Source of the DNA: SXIZ01 sp040079795
GTDB lineage: Bacteria > Pseudomonadota > Gammaproteobacteria > Methylococcales > Methylomonadaceae
Assembly: GCA_040079795.1 (NCBI GenBank)
Contig: JBEBJQ010000005.1
Location: forward strand, 32,840 to 96,839
Length of the DNA stretch: 64,000 nucleotides
Direction: 5' to 3'
Shown here piece after piece: positions 52,767 to 61,399 of the stretch (the stretch's first letter is position 1; each line of letters opens with the position of its first letter). A model generated the notes under the pieces. That model did no database searches and was not told the DNA's origin. It saw only the letters and a list, made by a program, of their open reading frames with translations. The translations under genes were made by a program, and so were the position numbers.

Positions 52767-54906
52767 TAAACTGTCTCAAAAATAATTGCCGGATGCTTCT
52801 GGCCCATTGCTTAGCCAAGGGTTCACCGCCGTGATAAAAGCGCACATAAGCGCGAGTTCCAATGAACTGGTTAGGCTCAGGCGGTGAAAATTCTACATCC
52901 ACCTGGAAGAATTTTTCCAGGGTGAGCAATTCCTCCGGCTTATTTGGATCGAGGATGAATTGACCACCGGCATTACTTGCCAAAGCTTCGCTATAGAGCT
53001 TTTCTGTTGCTTCAGGCGTTTCCCGAATGATTTTAGCCGCCAATACCTGATCGGGTTGATTAGCCAATCTGACTTGTACAGCTAATATGCCATTACGGAG
53101 CTTGCCTATGTCCGCTTGGGTTACTGCTGCCCGGACAGTTGGCTTGCTGTTATCGATAACATAGCCGATTAAATCACCTTGTTTAAGATATTGCCCCGGT
53201 AAATCTTCAGCGTCTGGAATTAATAGCCGTCCGGTTTGAGTGCTTTTAACCTGCATACCTAGTAATTTCTTTTCTGCTTGTGTTAACTCGGAGTGGATAG
53301 CAGGTATTTGTTCCCGGAGAATTTGGGCTTTAACCAAATCTTTGGTTTTTTCAGCACGATAACTGGCTTCCAATTCATTTATTTTGGCACGTAAAATGTT
53401 GACTTGAGTTTCTAAAAACGGATCGGTTAATTGCACAACCTCTGTTCCTGCTTGAATAGAGGTGTTCGAGGCGGCGGATAGAGGTTCTACAAAACCGGGA
53501 TTGTCCACTCTTAGCTGGGCATGTTCAGGAAGCCAAACGACGCCTTGGGCATTGGTATAGGAGGGGAAGGGCACTAGAAAAATCAACGCCCCTAAAAAAA
53601 CTATTGTTAGGCTGCCGGTGCCAATGACGCGCCAGCTTTTAGCTTTGATTGTTTCGTTAGTAACAATGGCATGTAAGATTCTATAGAGGGGCAGTAGAAA
53701 TTGCACCGAAATCAGCCAGAACGCGAGTATCAGCCCAATAACAAAATATTTATCAATGACAAATAAACTGATAAGACAAAAAACCCAAATTCGGTATATA
53801 AAAGCAGCTACGCTGTAAGCAACAAACCAGCTGGATTCGCCGGGTGCATAAGCAGGTGAAACGGCTTGCTGCAATCCAAACAAATAGCGTTGCGCCAAAT
53901 AACCCATATAACGGTTAGAGCGCTGATACAGATTCGGAATATCCAGGGCATCCGCTAAAATATAGTAGCCATCATATTTTAATAACGGATTGCCGTTAAA
54001 AAACAGCGAAGAGATCCCACCGATTAAGAGCACATTAAATGCGATATCCCGAACCAATCCCGGTTCAATGTTTAACCACAGAATCAGGCTTAATGCCGCC
54101 AAAAACAATTCAACTGAAATTCCCGCAACACTGACTAACATGCGTTGAAATTTGCTTCTAAAGTGGGCAGAGGATGAAACATTAACGTAAGGCACGGGCA
54201 CTAATAGCAGCAGGTTAATGCCCATCTCATGCACCTCCCCGCCTGCGATTTTAGTGGCAAAGGCATGCCCTAATTCGTGCAAACCTTTTATCAAGGGATA
54301 AAGTATAAACAACAGGATAAGGTTATAAGGGGTGAAGGTATTAACCTGTACCTGATAACTTAATTCCTGCCAATGCATAGCAGTTAAGAAGCTTGCAAGG
54401 GTGATAAGTAACAGCCAGAGCAGGGCGGTTGTCCAATGAAAGATCCAGCTTACTTTGGATAAATGCTTGACCAAGAACTGCTCCGGATCCCACAATGGTA
54501 ACCTTAAGGAGAGCGGATTACTGACAGTTTGTTTTATTTGTTGGTTGTTGTGCCGGGTTTGCCGTTGAAAAAACTCATCAGTATCAATCGCGGTGTCGGA
54601 TTGCAGAAGATCAGCCTGATGTAATTGCCCAAGCAGGGCAATGACTTCATTCTGGGTCGGGGCGGATTCCACCATGTTTTCATTAACCAGTTGCCATACT
54701 TGCTCGACAGACCGAACACCATCCAGCAGACCGATGAATTGAAAAGCTGCGGCATTAAAACGATGATGCTTTCCAGAGCTTTTGTCTTCGACAATAAACC
54801 ATAACTGTCCGCGATAACGATGTCGATGGACTTCAATATGCTTTTGCAAATGCGGCGTTAGGCTTTGAACCCGATACCATTGTGGGCTTAAGAGTGCTTC
54901 AGTCAT
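52759..54906 (-). CDS. PqqD-like/M50 zinc metalloprotease/HlyD fusion
   Basis: A 715-residue polytopic membrane protein. Residues about 28-105 form a PqqD-like winged-helix (YRGQLWFIVEDK, AFQFIGLLDGVRSVEQV, LLGQLHQADLLQ), a fold used to bind leader peptides. Then come membrane helices and an M50 site-2-protease domain with HELGH (210-214) and NPLLKYDGYY (306-315), whose Asp completes the zinc site. More helices follow to about 450. The C-terminal region has a lipoyl/HlyD half-motif (LRVDNPGFVEPLS), a short coiled coil and an adaptor barrel, ending QLFLRQFNV. Architecture matches putative peptide zinc metalloproteases found beside peptide-export genes. It is 16 bases after the GAF-HlyD gene and overlaps the SecA-like gene by 8, so these three are one operon. 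Confidence 0.93.
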   Translation of the reverse strand: MTEALLSPQWYRVQSLTPHLQKHIEVHRHRYRGQLWFIVEDKSSGKHHRFNAAAFQFIGLLDGVRSVEQVWQLVNENMVESAPTQNEVIALLGQLHQADLLQSDTAIDTDEFFQRQTRHNNQQIKQTVSNPLSLRLPLWDPEQFLVKHLSKVSWIFHWTTALLWLLLITLASFLTAMHWQELSYQVQVNTFTPYNLILLFILYPLIKGLHELGHAFATKIAGGEVHEMGINLLLLVPVPYVNVSSSAHFRSKFQRMLVSVAGISVELFLAALSLILWLNIEPGLVRDIAFNVLLIGGISSLFFNGNPLLKYDGYYILADALDIPNLYQRSNRYMGYLAQRYLFGLQQAVSPAYAPGESSWFVAYSVAAFIYRIWVFCLISLFVIDKYFVIGLILAFWLISVQFLLPLYRILHAIVTNETIKAKSWRVIGTGSLTIVFLGALIFLVPFPSYTNAQGVVWLPEHAQLRVDNPGFVEPLSAASNTSIQAGTEVVQLTDPFLETQVNILRAKINELEASYRAEKTKDLVKAQILREQIPAIHSELTQAEKKLLGMQVKSTQTGRLLIPDAEDLPGQYLKQGDLIGYVIDNSKPTVRAAVTQADIGKLRNGILAVQVRLANQPDQVLAAKIIRETPEATEKLYSEALASNAGGQFILDPNKPEELLTLEKFFQVDVEFSPPEPNQFIGTRAYVRFYHGGEPLAKQWARSIRQLFLRQFNV

Positions 54907-54922
54907 GACTCGTAACTTAGAT

Positions 54923-56689
54923 TTAAGGCCACCATGACCATACCCACAGTCTAAACCAGTCTACCAATTCATGCGTCCAAATCCACAGAATCGGCTTGCG
55001 ACCGGCATTAATTTTAGCGACCCCAACCATGCCCGGACGTAATAACTCAGTAGGATTTTGCAAACTGGCTTCAACCCGAAAAACATTATCACCAGACTCT
55101 ACTTTTGCCAAAGTCGTGATTTTTTGGATTGTTAAAGGTAAACGCTGGTCAGGCAAGCTGGAGAGCGATAGAAGTCCTGTTTCTCCAGATTGTATATAAG
55201 CAATGAGCCGTTCACTAACCTTCAGAATAATTCGGTAACCGTCCAACGGAGCAATTTTAAAGAGTTTCTGCCCGCGTTCTACCGGTGCACCCAGTAACTG
55301 ACTGAGATCTCCTTCTATCACCACGCCATCAAATGGCGCGACAATAGTGGTGCGTTGTAATTGTTCCTGGACTAATTGCAGCTGTGCTTCAAGTTGTTGC
55401 AATTTAGCGCGGATGACACTGACATCCACCAGCTCATTATTCGCCCTTGCTTCACGGTATTCGCGTAAAGCTTGTTGTTGCTGGCTGACCAATTTGGAAT
55501 TTTCTAACTGTAAATCGGCATCATCCATGACTGCCATACTTGTGCCTTTGGTTACGGTATCACCGGCACGGACTGAGGCAGTTAAAATAAATCCTTCAAT
55601 AGGTGCGGCTACTACCCGCTGTATTTTACCTTCCAATACCGCATCTGCATGTACTCTGAAATCCCCCTTAAGCAGGCTAGCTGTGATTAAGCAAGCAATT
55701 ATGCATAATGCCGTTAATCTTATCCCTATATTACGGAGGCTAAATAGACTGTTGAATTGTTGGTTAATGCGCGCACCAACCTGCTCCAATAGGGACTTTT
55801 CAGTAGCGTGTTTTAGGTACAGATAAGGGCCTAATAGCGCCAAAGCCTGTTCTAAAAGCCTTACTTGTTCTGCTAAAAAGGGCGTAGACGCATCGCGTTC
55901 GAGGGTAAGAACGGCAAAAACGGATTTTTGATAGGCCATTGGCAGTGTACAGATGCTACCGGCACTGTATTGTTTAGCCAGCTCTGTATGTGCGCGATTA
56001 ATATACCGGGGAGGCGTATTGAGCGGAGGATAGGTAATAATCATATCCTGGTCAACAGCTTCGTCCATGGCATCAGCGATTGCGCGCATCAAATTGGCGC
56101 GATTATCAAATTTTGCGCTGTTAGATAAAGCAACAATGTCGACCTGCTGCCGTTTTAACTCACCAATCGTAACCCGCCCACATTGAAATTGTCTGGTCAA
56201 TTCAGTGATTAGGGCAATCAAGCTTTCCTGGTAAGATGTTTCGTCCAGGCAAATGGCAAGCAATTTGACGGTAGTGGCGTAAAATTCTTTGGGTAATAAT
56301 TCACCTTGTGGCGTTGTGGCAAGTTCAAACCAGTGTTTACCCTGTTCCAGGCTAAGAAAGAGTTGTTGTTGTTTTTGCGCGGACTGCGCAGTGGTTTTTA
56401 ATGCGATAACGCCGATTAATTGCTTGTCAAAAAAGAGCGGGGAAGCTAGGTAATCAAACGCTGGTTCAAGCGTTAAGGTAGCTGTCGTTGGGTTAACGAT
56501 ATTATCACCAGTTTTGGCTGCAATACAGGCAATTGCCAATAATATGTTGATATCCTGATGATCCTTTGGCCATTGCGCGACAGGTTGCAAGGTTTGGGAG
56601 TTTGGCTGAACGATTAAGAATAGCGCACTTCGACACTCTGTAATAATTTTACATTGAATATCAAGCCAATTCTGAGAAAAACCATTCAA
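54923..56689 (-). CDS. GAF-domain membrane-fusion (HlyD-like) protein
   Basis: A 588-residue protein with unusual order. The N-terminal 300 residues are cytoplasmic: a degenerate GAF-like part (about 20-110) and a fuller GAF domain (about 150-290, QFQCGRVTIGELKRQQ, CTLPMAYQKSVFAVLTLERD). One transmembrane helix follows at about 322-345 (IGIRLTALCIIACLITASLL). Then a periplasmic adaptor: lipoyl motif VVAAPIEGFILTASVRAGDTV, coiled coil (about 385-445), second half-motif TIVAPFDGVVIEGD and barrel (LRPGMVGVAKI). The start is TTG 56689 with AAGGA 8 bases upstream. It heads the operon with M50 and SecA-like genes. A signal sensed in the cytoplasm may control adaptor assembly; this is inference. Confidence 0.9.
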   Translation of the reverse strand: MNGFSQNWLDIQCKIITECRSALFLIVQPNSQTLQPVAQWPKDHQDINILLAIACIAAKTGDNIVNPTTATLTLEPAFDYLASPLFFDKQLIGVIALKTTAQSAQKQQQLFLSLEQGKHWFELATTPQGELLPKEFYATTVKLLAICLDETSYQESLIALITELTRQFQCGRVTIGELKRQQVDIVALSNSAKFDNRANLMRAIADAMDEAVDQDMIITYPPLNTPPRYINRAHTELAKQYSAGSICTLPMAYQKSVFAVLTLERDASTPFLAEQVRLLEQALALLGPYLYLKHATEKSLLEQVGARINQQFNSLFSLRNIGIRLTALCIIACLITASLLKGDFRVHADAVLEGKIQRVVAAPIEGFILTASVRAGDTVTKGTSMAVMDDADLQLENSKLVSQQQQALREYREARANNELVDVSVIRAKLQQLEAQLQLVQEQLQRTTIVAPFDGVVIEGDLSQLLGAPVERGQKLFKIAPLDGYRIILKVSERLIAYIQSGETGLLSLSSLPDQRLPLTIQKITTLAKVESGDNVFRVEASLQNPTELLRPGMVGVAKINAGRKPILWIWTHELVDWFRLWVWSWWP

Positions 56690-57001
56690 GTTAACAATCC
56701 TTTTAAGTCAGGCAGATATAGGTTAGTTATGAGGTTAAAGAATAGTTCAAGTTGACCAAAACTTCCAATTTTTAGTTGGATAATATTTTTACTGGTATAT
56801 GACTATTTTGTTGAAGACTAACATCCCAAGCCCTGTGAGCGTTTTGCTGGGATACAAAAAATGTCGTTACTTTGTGCAAGATAAGCTTAAAACGATTTTG
56901 GTAATGTAAGCTTCTTTCGGTGACTAAGCCATTTTGAAATTTGGTCATCAATTGAATAAAAAAAGGCCGGAGTGTCTCCGGCCTTTTTATCTTTTTGGCG
57001 T
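56690..57001. other. Region between the secretion operon and htpG
   Basis: About 310 bases. The right end carries the htpG terminator (56960-56988). The left end is the upstream region of the GAF-HlyD gene on the minus strand, where I see no strong promoter. Nothing else recognised. Confidence 0.4.
56960..56988 (-). terminator. Rho-independent terminator of htpG (bidirectional shape)
   Basis: AAAAAGGCCGGAG (56960-56972), loop TGT, CTCCGGCCTTTTT (56976-56988): a perfect 13-bp stem with a GC-rich core and flanking A/T runs on both sides. On the minus strand it ends in a T-run right after the htpG stop at 57002. Confidence 0.92.
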
Positions 57002-58942
57002 TTAGTGTAACAAACTCTGCAATAGCCCATTAAGCTTATGCACGAAGGCTGCGGGATCATCTAAATGTCCCCCCTCGCTGAGTATCGCTTGATCAAACAA
57101 AATATGCGTAATATCCGCAAAGCGGGTGTCATCTGTTTCGTTTTTAATCTTTGTCACCAAGCCATGAGTTGGATTGATTTCAAATACCGGTTTTGATCCG
57201 CCGCCCATCATGCTTAAGTTCTGCCCGGCTTCTTTCATGATGCGTTCCATATTAAGGCTCATGCCGTAATCGGTAGCAACCAAACAGGCAGGGGAGTCGG
57301 TTAGGCGGTGACTGAGCCTTACTTCGCTGACTTTATCGCCTAAAACTTCTTTAATTTGCTTCAGCACCGACTCGAAATCCTTATCGATTTCTTCTTGCTG
57401 TTTTTTCTCTTCTTCGGTTTCGGGTTTGTCGATATCCAGCTGACCTTTCGCAACTGATTGCAAATGTTTGTCATTGAAATCACTTAGGTTAGAGACCAAC
57501 CACTCGTCAATACGATCCGACAGTAACAAGACTTCAATACCTTTTTTACGGAAAATCTCCAGATGCGGACTGTTTTTGGCAGCCGCGTAACTGTCCGCAG
57601 TAATGTAATAGATCTTGTCCTGACCTTCCTGCATACGGCTGATGTAATCTTCAAGGCTAACGTTTTGCTCTTCTGAGTTGGTATGGGTTGAAGCAAAGCG
57701 CAATAACTTCGCCACTTGTTCTTTATTTTTATGGTCTTCAATAGGACCCTCTTTAATGACGGCGCCAAATTGCTTCCAGAACGTCGCGTATTTTTCAGCG
57801 TCATTTTTAGCCAGGCTTTCCAGCATACTGAGTACTTTTTTAACCGCACCGGATTTAATGGCGCTGATTTGTTTGCTTTGTTGCAGGATTTCGCGCGAGA
57901 CATTCAACGGTAAGCCGTCGGCATCAATGACCCCACGTATAAAGCGCAAATAACGCGGCATAAGTTGTTCGGCATCGTCGGTAATGAACACTTTACGCAC
58001 ATACAGCTTAACCCCGTGTTTGGCGTCACGGTCCCATAAATCAAAGGGTGCGCGTCCAGGGACATATAGCAATAAGGTATATTCGTTAGTGCCTTCTACT
58101 TTACTGTGTACGTGTACTAAAGGATCTTGATAGTCGTGGGCAACGTGTTTGTAAAATTCGTTGTAGGCCTCATCGCTAATCTCATCTTTGGATTTCATCC
58201 ACAACGCTGAGGCACTGTTAACGGTTTCTTCTTCGATAACGGGTTCTGGCTTAGGCGCATCTTCCGGTGCGTCTTCGGCTTGCGGCGGGGTGACTTCTTT
58301 ATCCATCACAATCGGTAGAGAAATGTGGTCGGAATATTTACGTACAATGGAACGTAAGCGCCAATTGTCCAAGAAATCTTCTTCACCTTCTTTAAGATGT
58401 AAAACGATTTCTGTACCGCGTCCGGCCTTTTCAACGTTTTCGATGGTATAGTCGCCGTCACCAGCTGATTCCCAACGCACACCTTCGGCTTTGTCAGCAC
58501 CGGCTTTACGGGTGATTAAAGTGACCTTATCCGCGACAATAAACGCCGAATAAAAACCCACCCCGAACTGTCCAATGAGTTCACTGTCTTTGGCCTGATC
58601 GCCGGTTAAGGCTTCAAAAAATTGTTTAGTACCGGATTTGGCAATAGTACCAATGTGTTCGCGCACTTCGTCACGGGTCATGCCAATACCGTTATCAATG
58701 ACTGACATGGTGCGTTTGTCTTTATCAAATTCAATACGGATTTTTAAATCGCTATCGCCTTCATACAGTCCGTCATTGGCGAGTGCTTCAAAACGCAGCT
58801 TGTCGGCAGCATCAGAGGCATTCGAAACAAGCTCCCGCAGAAAAATTTCTTTGTTACTGTACAAAGAATGAATCATTAAGTGCAGTAAGTGTTTAACTTC
58901 GGTTTGAAAGCCTAAAGTTTCTTTTTTTACGTCAATGGTCAT
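57002..58942 (-). CDS. htpG: Chaperone protein HtpG (Hsp90)
   Basis: A 646-residue Hsp90-family ATP-dependent chaperone. The GHKL ATPase domain shows SNASDAADKLRFEAL near residue 38, the DNGIGMTRDEV loop near 85 and GQFGVGFYSAFIVADKV near 127. The middle domain follows with LPLNVSREILQQSKQI near 350, then the C-terminal dimerisation domain with a MMGGGSKPVFEINPTHGLV signature. I choose the ATG at 58942 (MTIDVKKETLGFQTEVKHL), the usual HtpG start; the frame is open to 58963. GAGG lies upstream. A heat-shock promoter (59015-58990) and a strong terminator (56960) frame it as a single-gene heat-shock unit. Confidence 0.97.
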   Translation of the reverse strand: MTIDVKKETLGFQTEVKHLLHLMIHSLYSNKEIFLRELVSNASDAADKLRFEALANDGLYEGDSDLKIRIEFDKDKRTMSVIDNGIGMTRDEVREHIGTIAKSGTKQFFEALTGDQAKDSELIGQFGVGFYSAFIVADKVTLITRKAGADKAEGVRWESAGDGDYTIENVEKAGRGTEIVLHLKEGEEDFLDNWRLRSIVRKYSDHISLPIVMDKEVTPPQAEDAPEDAPKPEPVIEEETVNSASALWMKSKDEISDEAYNEFYKHVAHDYQDPLVHVHSKVEGTNEYTLLLYVPGRAPFDLWDRDAKHGVKLYVRKVFITDDAEQLMPRYLRFIRGVIDADGLPLNVSREILQQSKQISAIKSGAVKKVLSMLESLAKNDAEKYATFWKQFGAVIKEGPIEDHKNKEQVAKLLRFASTHTNSEEQNVSLEDYISRMQEGQDKIYYITADSYAAAKNSPHLEIFRKKGIEVLLLSDRIDEWLVSNLSDFNDKHLQSVAKGQLDIDKPETEEEKKQQEEIDKDFESVLKQIKEVLGDKVSEVRLSHRLTDSPACLVATDYGMSLNMERIMKEAGQNLSMMGGGSKPVFEINPTHGLVTKIKNETDDTRFADITHILFDQAILSEGGHLDDPAAFVHKLNGLLQSLLH

Positions 58943-58989
58943 GTTTTTTAGGTTCCTCATCAATATTATGTGAAAGTTCAGCTATTATT

Positions 58990-59015
58990 GTGGGGGTAGT
59001 TTGTTTTTTTTCAAG
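58990..59015 (-). promoter_or_regulatory. Sigma-32 heat-shock promoter of htpG
   Basis: On the minus strand CTTGAAA (59015-59009) is followed after 13 bases by CCCCAC (58995-58990), preceded by an extra C. This fits the RpoH consensus CTTGAAA-N11-16-CCCCATNT closely. It sits about 50 bases before the htpG start, consistent with HtpG being a classic RpoH target. Confidence 0.8.
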
Positions 59016-59066
59016 CCAGAGAGCGTTTTACCCTATTAACTTAACACCCCATAGTCTATAAATATA

Positions 59067-60695
59067 ATGAGCGTTAATCTTAAAGCCCTCCGGATTTTGT
59101 TAATTGAAGATTATGCGGCTATGCGGATGTCAATAAAGGCAATGCTATATCAGGGGAAAGCAGAGCAAATAGCCGAAGCCTATAGTGCCAAAATGGCAAT
59201 TGCCATGATGGAAAAACAAAAGTTTGATCTGGTCTTGTGTGATTATAATTTGGGGTTGGGTCAAAATGGGCAACAATTCTTAGAAGAAGTCAAATACCGG
59301 AAATTGTTACCCCATAGCAGTATTTTTATTATGGTAACCGCTGAACAAGCATCAAGCATGATACTTAATGTTGTGGAAAATAAACCGGATGAATATCTGG
59401 CTAAACCATTCAACGCCTCGCAACTATTAAGCCGCATTGAAAAACAGCTATTCCGTAAAACTTACTTTATAGATATAGATCAAGCTATTGAAAACGATAA
59501 TTTACCACTGGCTATAGCCTATTGTGAACAGTTAATGCGCCAGTATGATCCTAAAATGCGTACCCAATTACTTAAAATTGGCGCCGAGTTAGCGATCAAT
59601 ATCGGGGATTTTAAAACCGCTCAGCAATATTATCAGGAAGTCTTAAGCCAGCGTGATTTAGCCTGGGCAAAGCATGGTATGGGGGTTATTGCGTTTTTAC
59701 AAAATAATTTTGAACGGGCGATTGAGCTGTTTCGGGAGGTGATCGTTCAAGCCCCGATGATGATTGAAACCTATGATTGGTTAACTAAAGCTTATGAAGA
59801 AATCGACAAGCTTCAGGATGCACTGGATATACTTAAACAGGCCATAGAGTTTTCCCCCCAGGCCTTAATAAGGCAACAAAAACTGGCGTTGCTGGCGGAG
59901 AAAAGCGGTGATGTTGATGCTGCCCAAAAAGCTTATAAATCAGCGATTAAATTAGGTCACGATTCAGTATACAAATCTTGCCAAGATTTCGCGGGTTTAG
60001 CCAAAATCCAGATCAACGCCAATAACTTCAAAGATGCGCTTAAATTAATAACGGAAATGCGCGAAACATTCCCTAAAAGTCCTGAAGCGGAGTTTCGTGC
60101 CGCGCAATTAGAAACGCGCATTTATTACATGCAAAAAGATAAACCCTTGACTGAGCTGGCCTACGCTAAAATTAAGCATATTACCCAGCAGCGTAACGAT
60201 ATTCCTAGAGATTTACTACTGGATATAGCCGAAGTGCATTTTTTAATGGGCAATAGTGATGCAGGTAATCAATTGATTGAGGAGTTGATTGCGAATTATG
60301 TTGATGATGATAGTTTTATTAATGAATTAATCAGGCGGCATCAAATTTTTAGTAAAGACAAACTGTATGCGGATGCGCTGTTTAAGCGCACTAAGCTGGA
60401 GTTGATTGAGGTCAACAATAAAGGCGTACATTTGTTTGAACAAGGCCATGTGGCAGAAGCACTGGAATTGTTGGAAAGTTCTTATACTAAAACGCCTAAT
60501 AATAAATTTATTCTGATGAATTTGGCAAAAATCTTACTGCGTGACATAAAAGCCTCCGGTATAACTAAAGAAAAACACATGAAAATAAGCACTTATATTG
60601 CCAAGGCAATGGCTCTTGGGGTGTCTCGGGATAAAACCGGTTATCTCAAAACCCAATTGGCCATGTTAACCTCGACCACAACAAATTCTAAATGA
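59067..60695 (+). CDS. Response regulator with receiver and TPR output
   Basis: A 542-residue cytoplasmic regulator. The receiver (about 8-128) has the acidic pair LLIEDY (E14, D15), phospho-acceptor D59 in LVLCDYNLGLG, Thr in FIMVTAEQ and Lys in YLAKPFN, so it should accept phosphate. The rest (about 130-540) is TPR-type helical repeats (for example AWAKHGMGVIAFLQNNFERAI), a protein-protein interaction output and not a DNA-binding one. It overlaps the next gene by 4 bases (ATGA), so the kinase is likely its partner. The ATG at 59067 follows the heat-shock promoter region of the divergent htpG. Confidence 0.92.
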   Translation: MSVNLKALRILLIEDYAAMRMSIKAMLYQGKAEQIAEAYSAKMAIAMMEKQKFDLVLCDYNLGLGQNGQQFLEEVKYRKLLPHSSIFIMVTAEQASSMILNVVENKPDEYLAKPFNASQLLSRIEKQLFRKTYFIDIDQAIENDNLPLAIAYCEQLMRQYDPKMRTQLLKIGAELAINIGDFKTAQQYYQEVLSQRDLAWAKHGMGVIAFLQNNFERAIELFREVIVQAPMMIETYDWLTKAYEEIDKLQDALDILKQAIEFSPQALIRQQKLALLAEKSGDVDAAQKAYKSAIKLGHDSVYKSCQDFAGLAKIQINANNFKDALKLITEMRETFPKSPEAEFRAAQLETRIYYMQKDKPLTELAYAKIKHITQQRNDIPRDLLLDIAEVHFLMGNSDAGNQLIEELIANYVDDDSFINELIRRHQIFSKDKLYADALFKRTKLELIEVNNKGVHLFEQGHVAEALELLESSYTKTPNNKFILMNLAKILLRDIKASGITKEKHMKISTYIAKAMALGVSRDKTGYLKTQLAMLTSTTTNSK

Positions 60696-61387
60696 ATGCG
60701 GTAATGAAACCTTCAAAATCCATCAATTTCCCCGCAATTTTAGCTTTTTCTGTGCATGAAATGAAAAATTCATTGAGCACTATTAATGATTTGATTCGCC
60801 ATCTCACCAGTCAGGATCAACTTAACGCCAATAAAGAATTAGGCCAGTTAGAATTTGAAGCCAATCGTATGAATAATAATCTTATGCAATTATTGGTGTT
60901 GTATAAAATTGATGCCGCTAAATTTACACCCAGTATTGATGAATGCTTAGCTATTGATATCCTAAACGAAGTCCAGGCACAGCAGGCTTCCTTATTCGCC
61001 ATGAATGGCGTGGAGTTAACGATAACCTGTCCGGATGATTTATTATGTTATTGCGATAGCCATTTGATCAGTAATGCGCTTAGCACTGTGGCGAATAATT
61101 CTCAGCGTTATGCGCGTTCGAAGGTTTTACTGTCAGCGGCTGCAACAGCAGAAGGCTATGTCAGTTTTAGTGTGGAAGATGACGGTGCAGGATACCCTGA
61201 GCACTTTTTAGATCCTGATTCCATGAATAATACAGCGGTTAATTTGAACACCGGTAGCACTGGTTTAGGTCTGTTTTTTGTATCTACCATTGCAAAAATG
61301 CATGTGAACGGAAATAAAAAAGGCTTAATTAAATTGGCTAACCACTGTCCGTTAGGTGGGGCAAAATTTAGCCTCTTACTGCCATAA
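60692..61387 (+). CDS. Small soluble histidine kinase
   Basis: A 231-residue histidine kinase without any sensor or membrane domain. The H-box is FSVHEMKNSLSTI (H22), followed by a dimerisation helix. The HATPase domain shows the N-box LISNALSTVANNSQRYA near 127, G1 VEDDGAGYP near 172 and the G2 TGSTGLGLFFVSTIAKMH near 200. It has no transmembrane segment. Since it lacks input of its own, it probably is driven by its coupled regulator or another protein, or acts as a phosphatase. It converges on the following REC-GGDEF-EAL gene with 12 bases between stops. Confidence 0.93.
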   Translation: MNAVMKPSKSINFPAILAFSVHEMKNSLSTINDLIRHLTSQDQLNANKELGQLEFEANRMNNNLMQLLVLYKIDAAKFTPSIDECLAIDILNEVQAQQASLFAMNGVELTITCPDDLLCYCDSHLISNALSTVANNSQRYARSKVLLSAAATAEGYVSFSVEDDGAGYPEHFLDPDSMNNTAVNLNTGSTGLGLFFVSTIAKMHVNGNKKGLIKLANHCPLGGAKFSLLLP

Positions 61388-61399
61388 GCCATCATGCCG

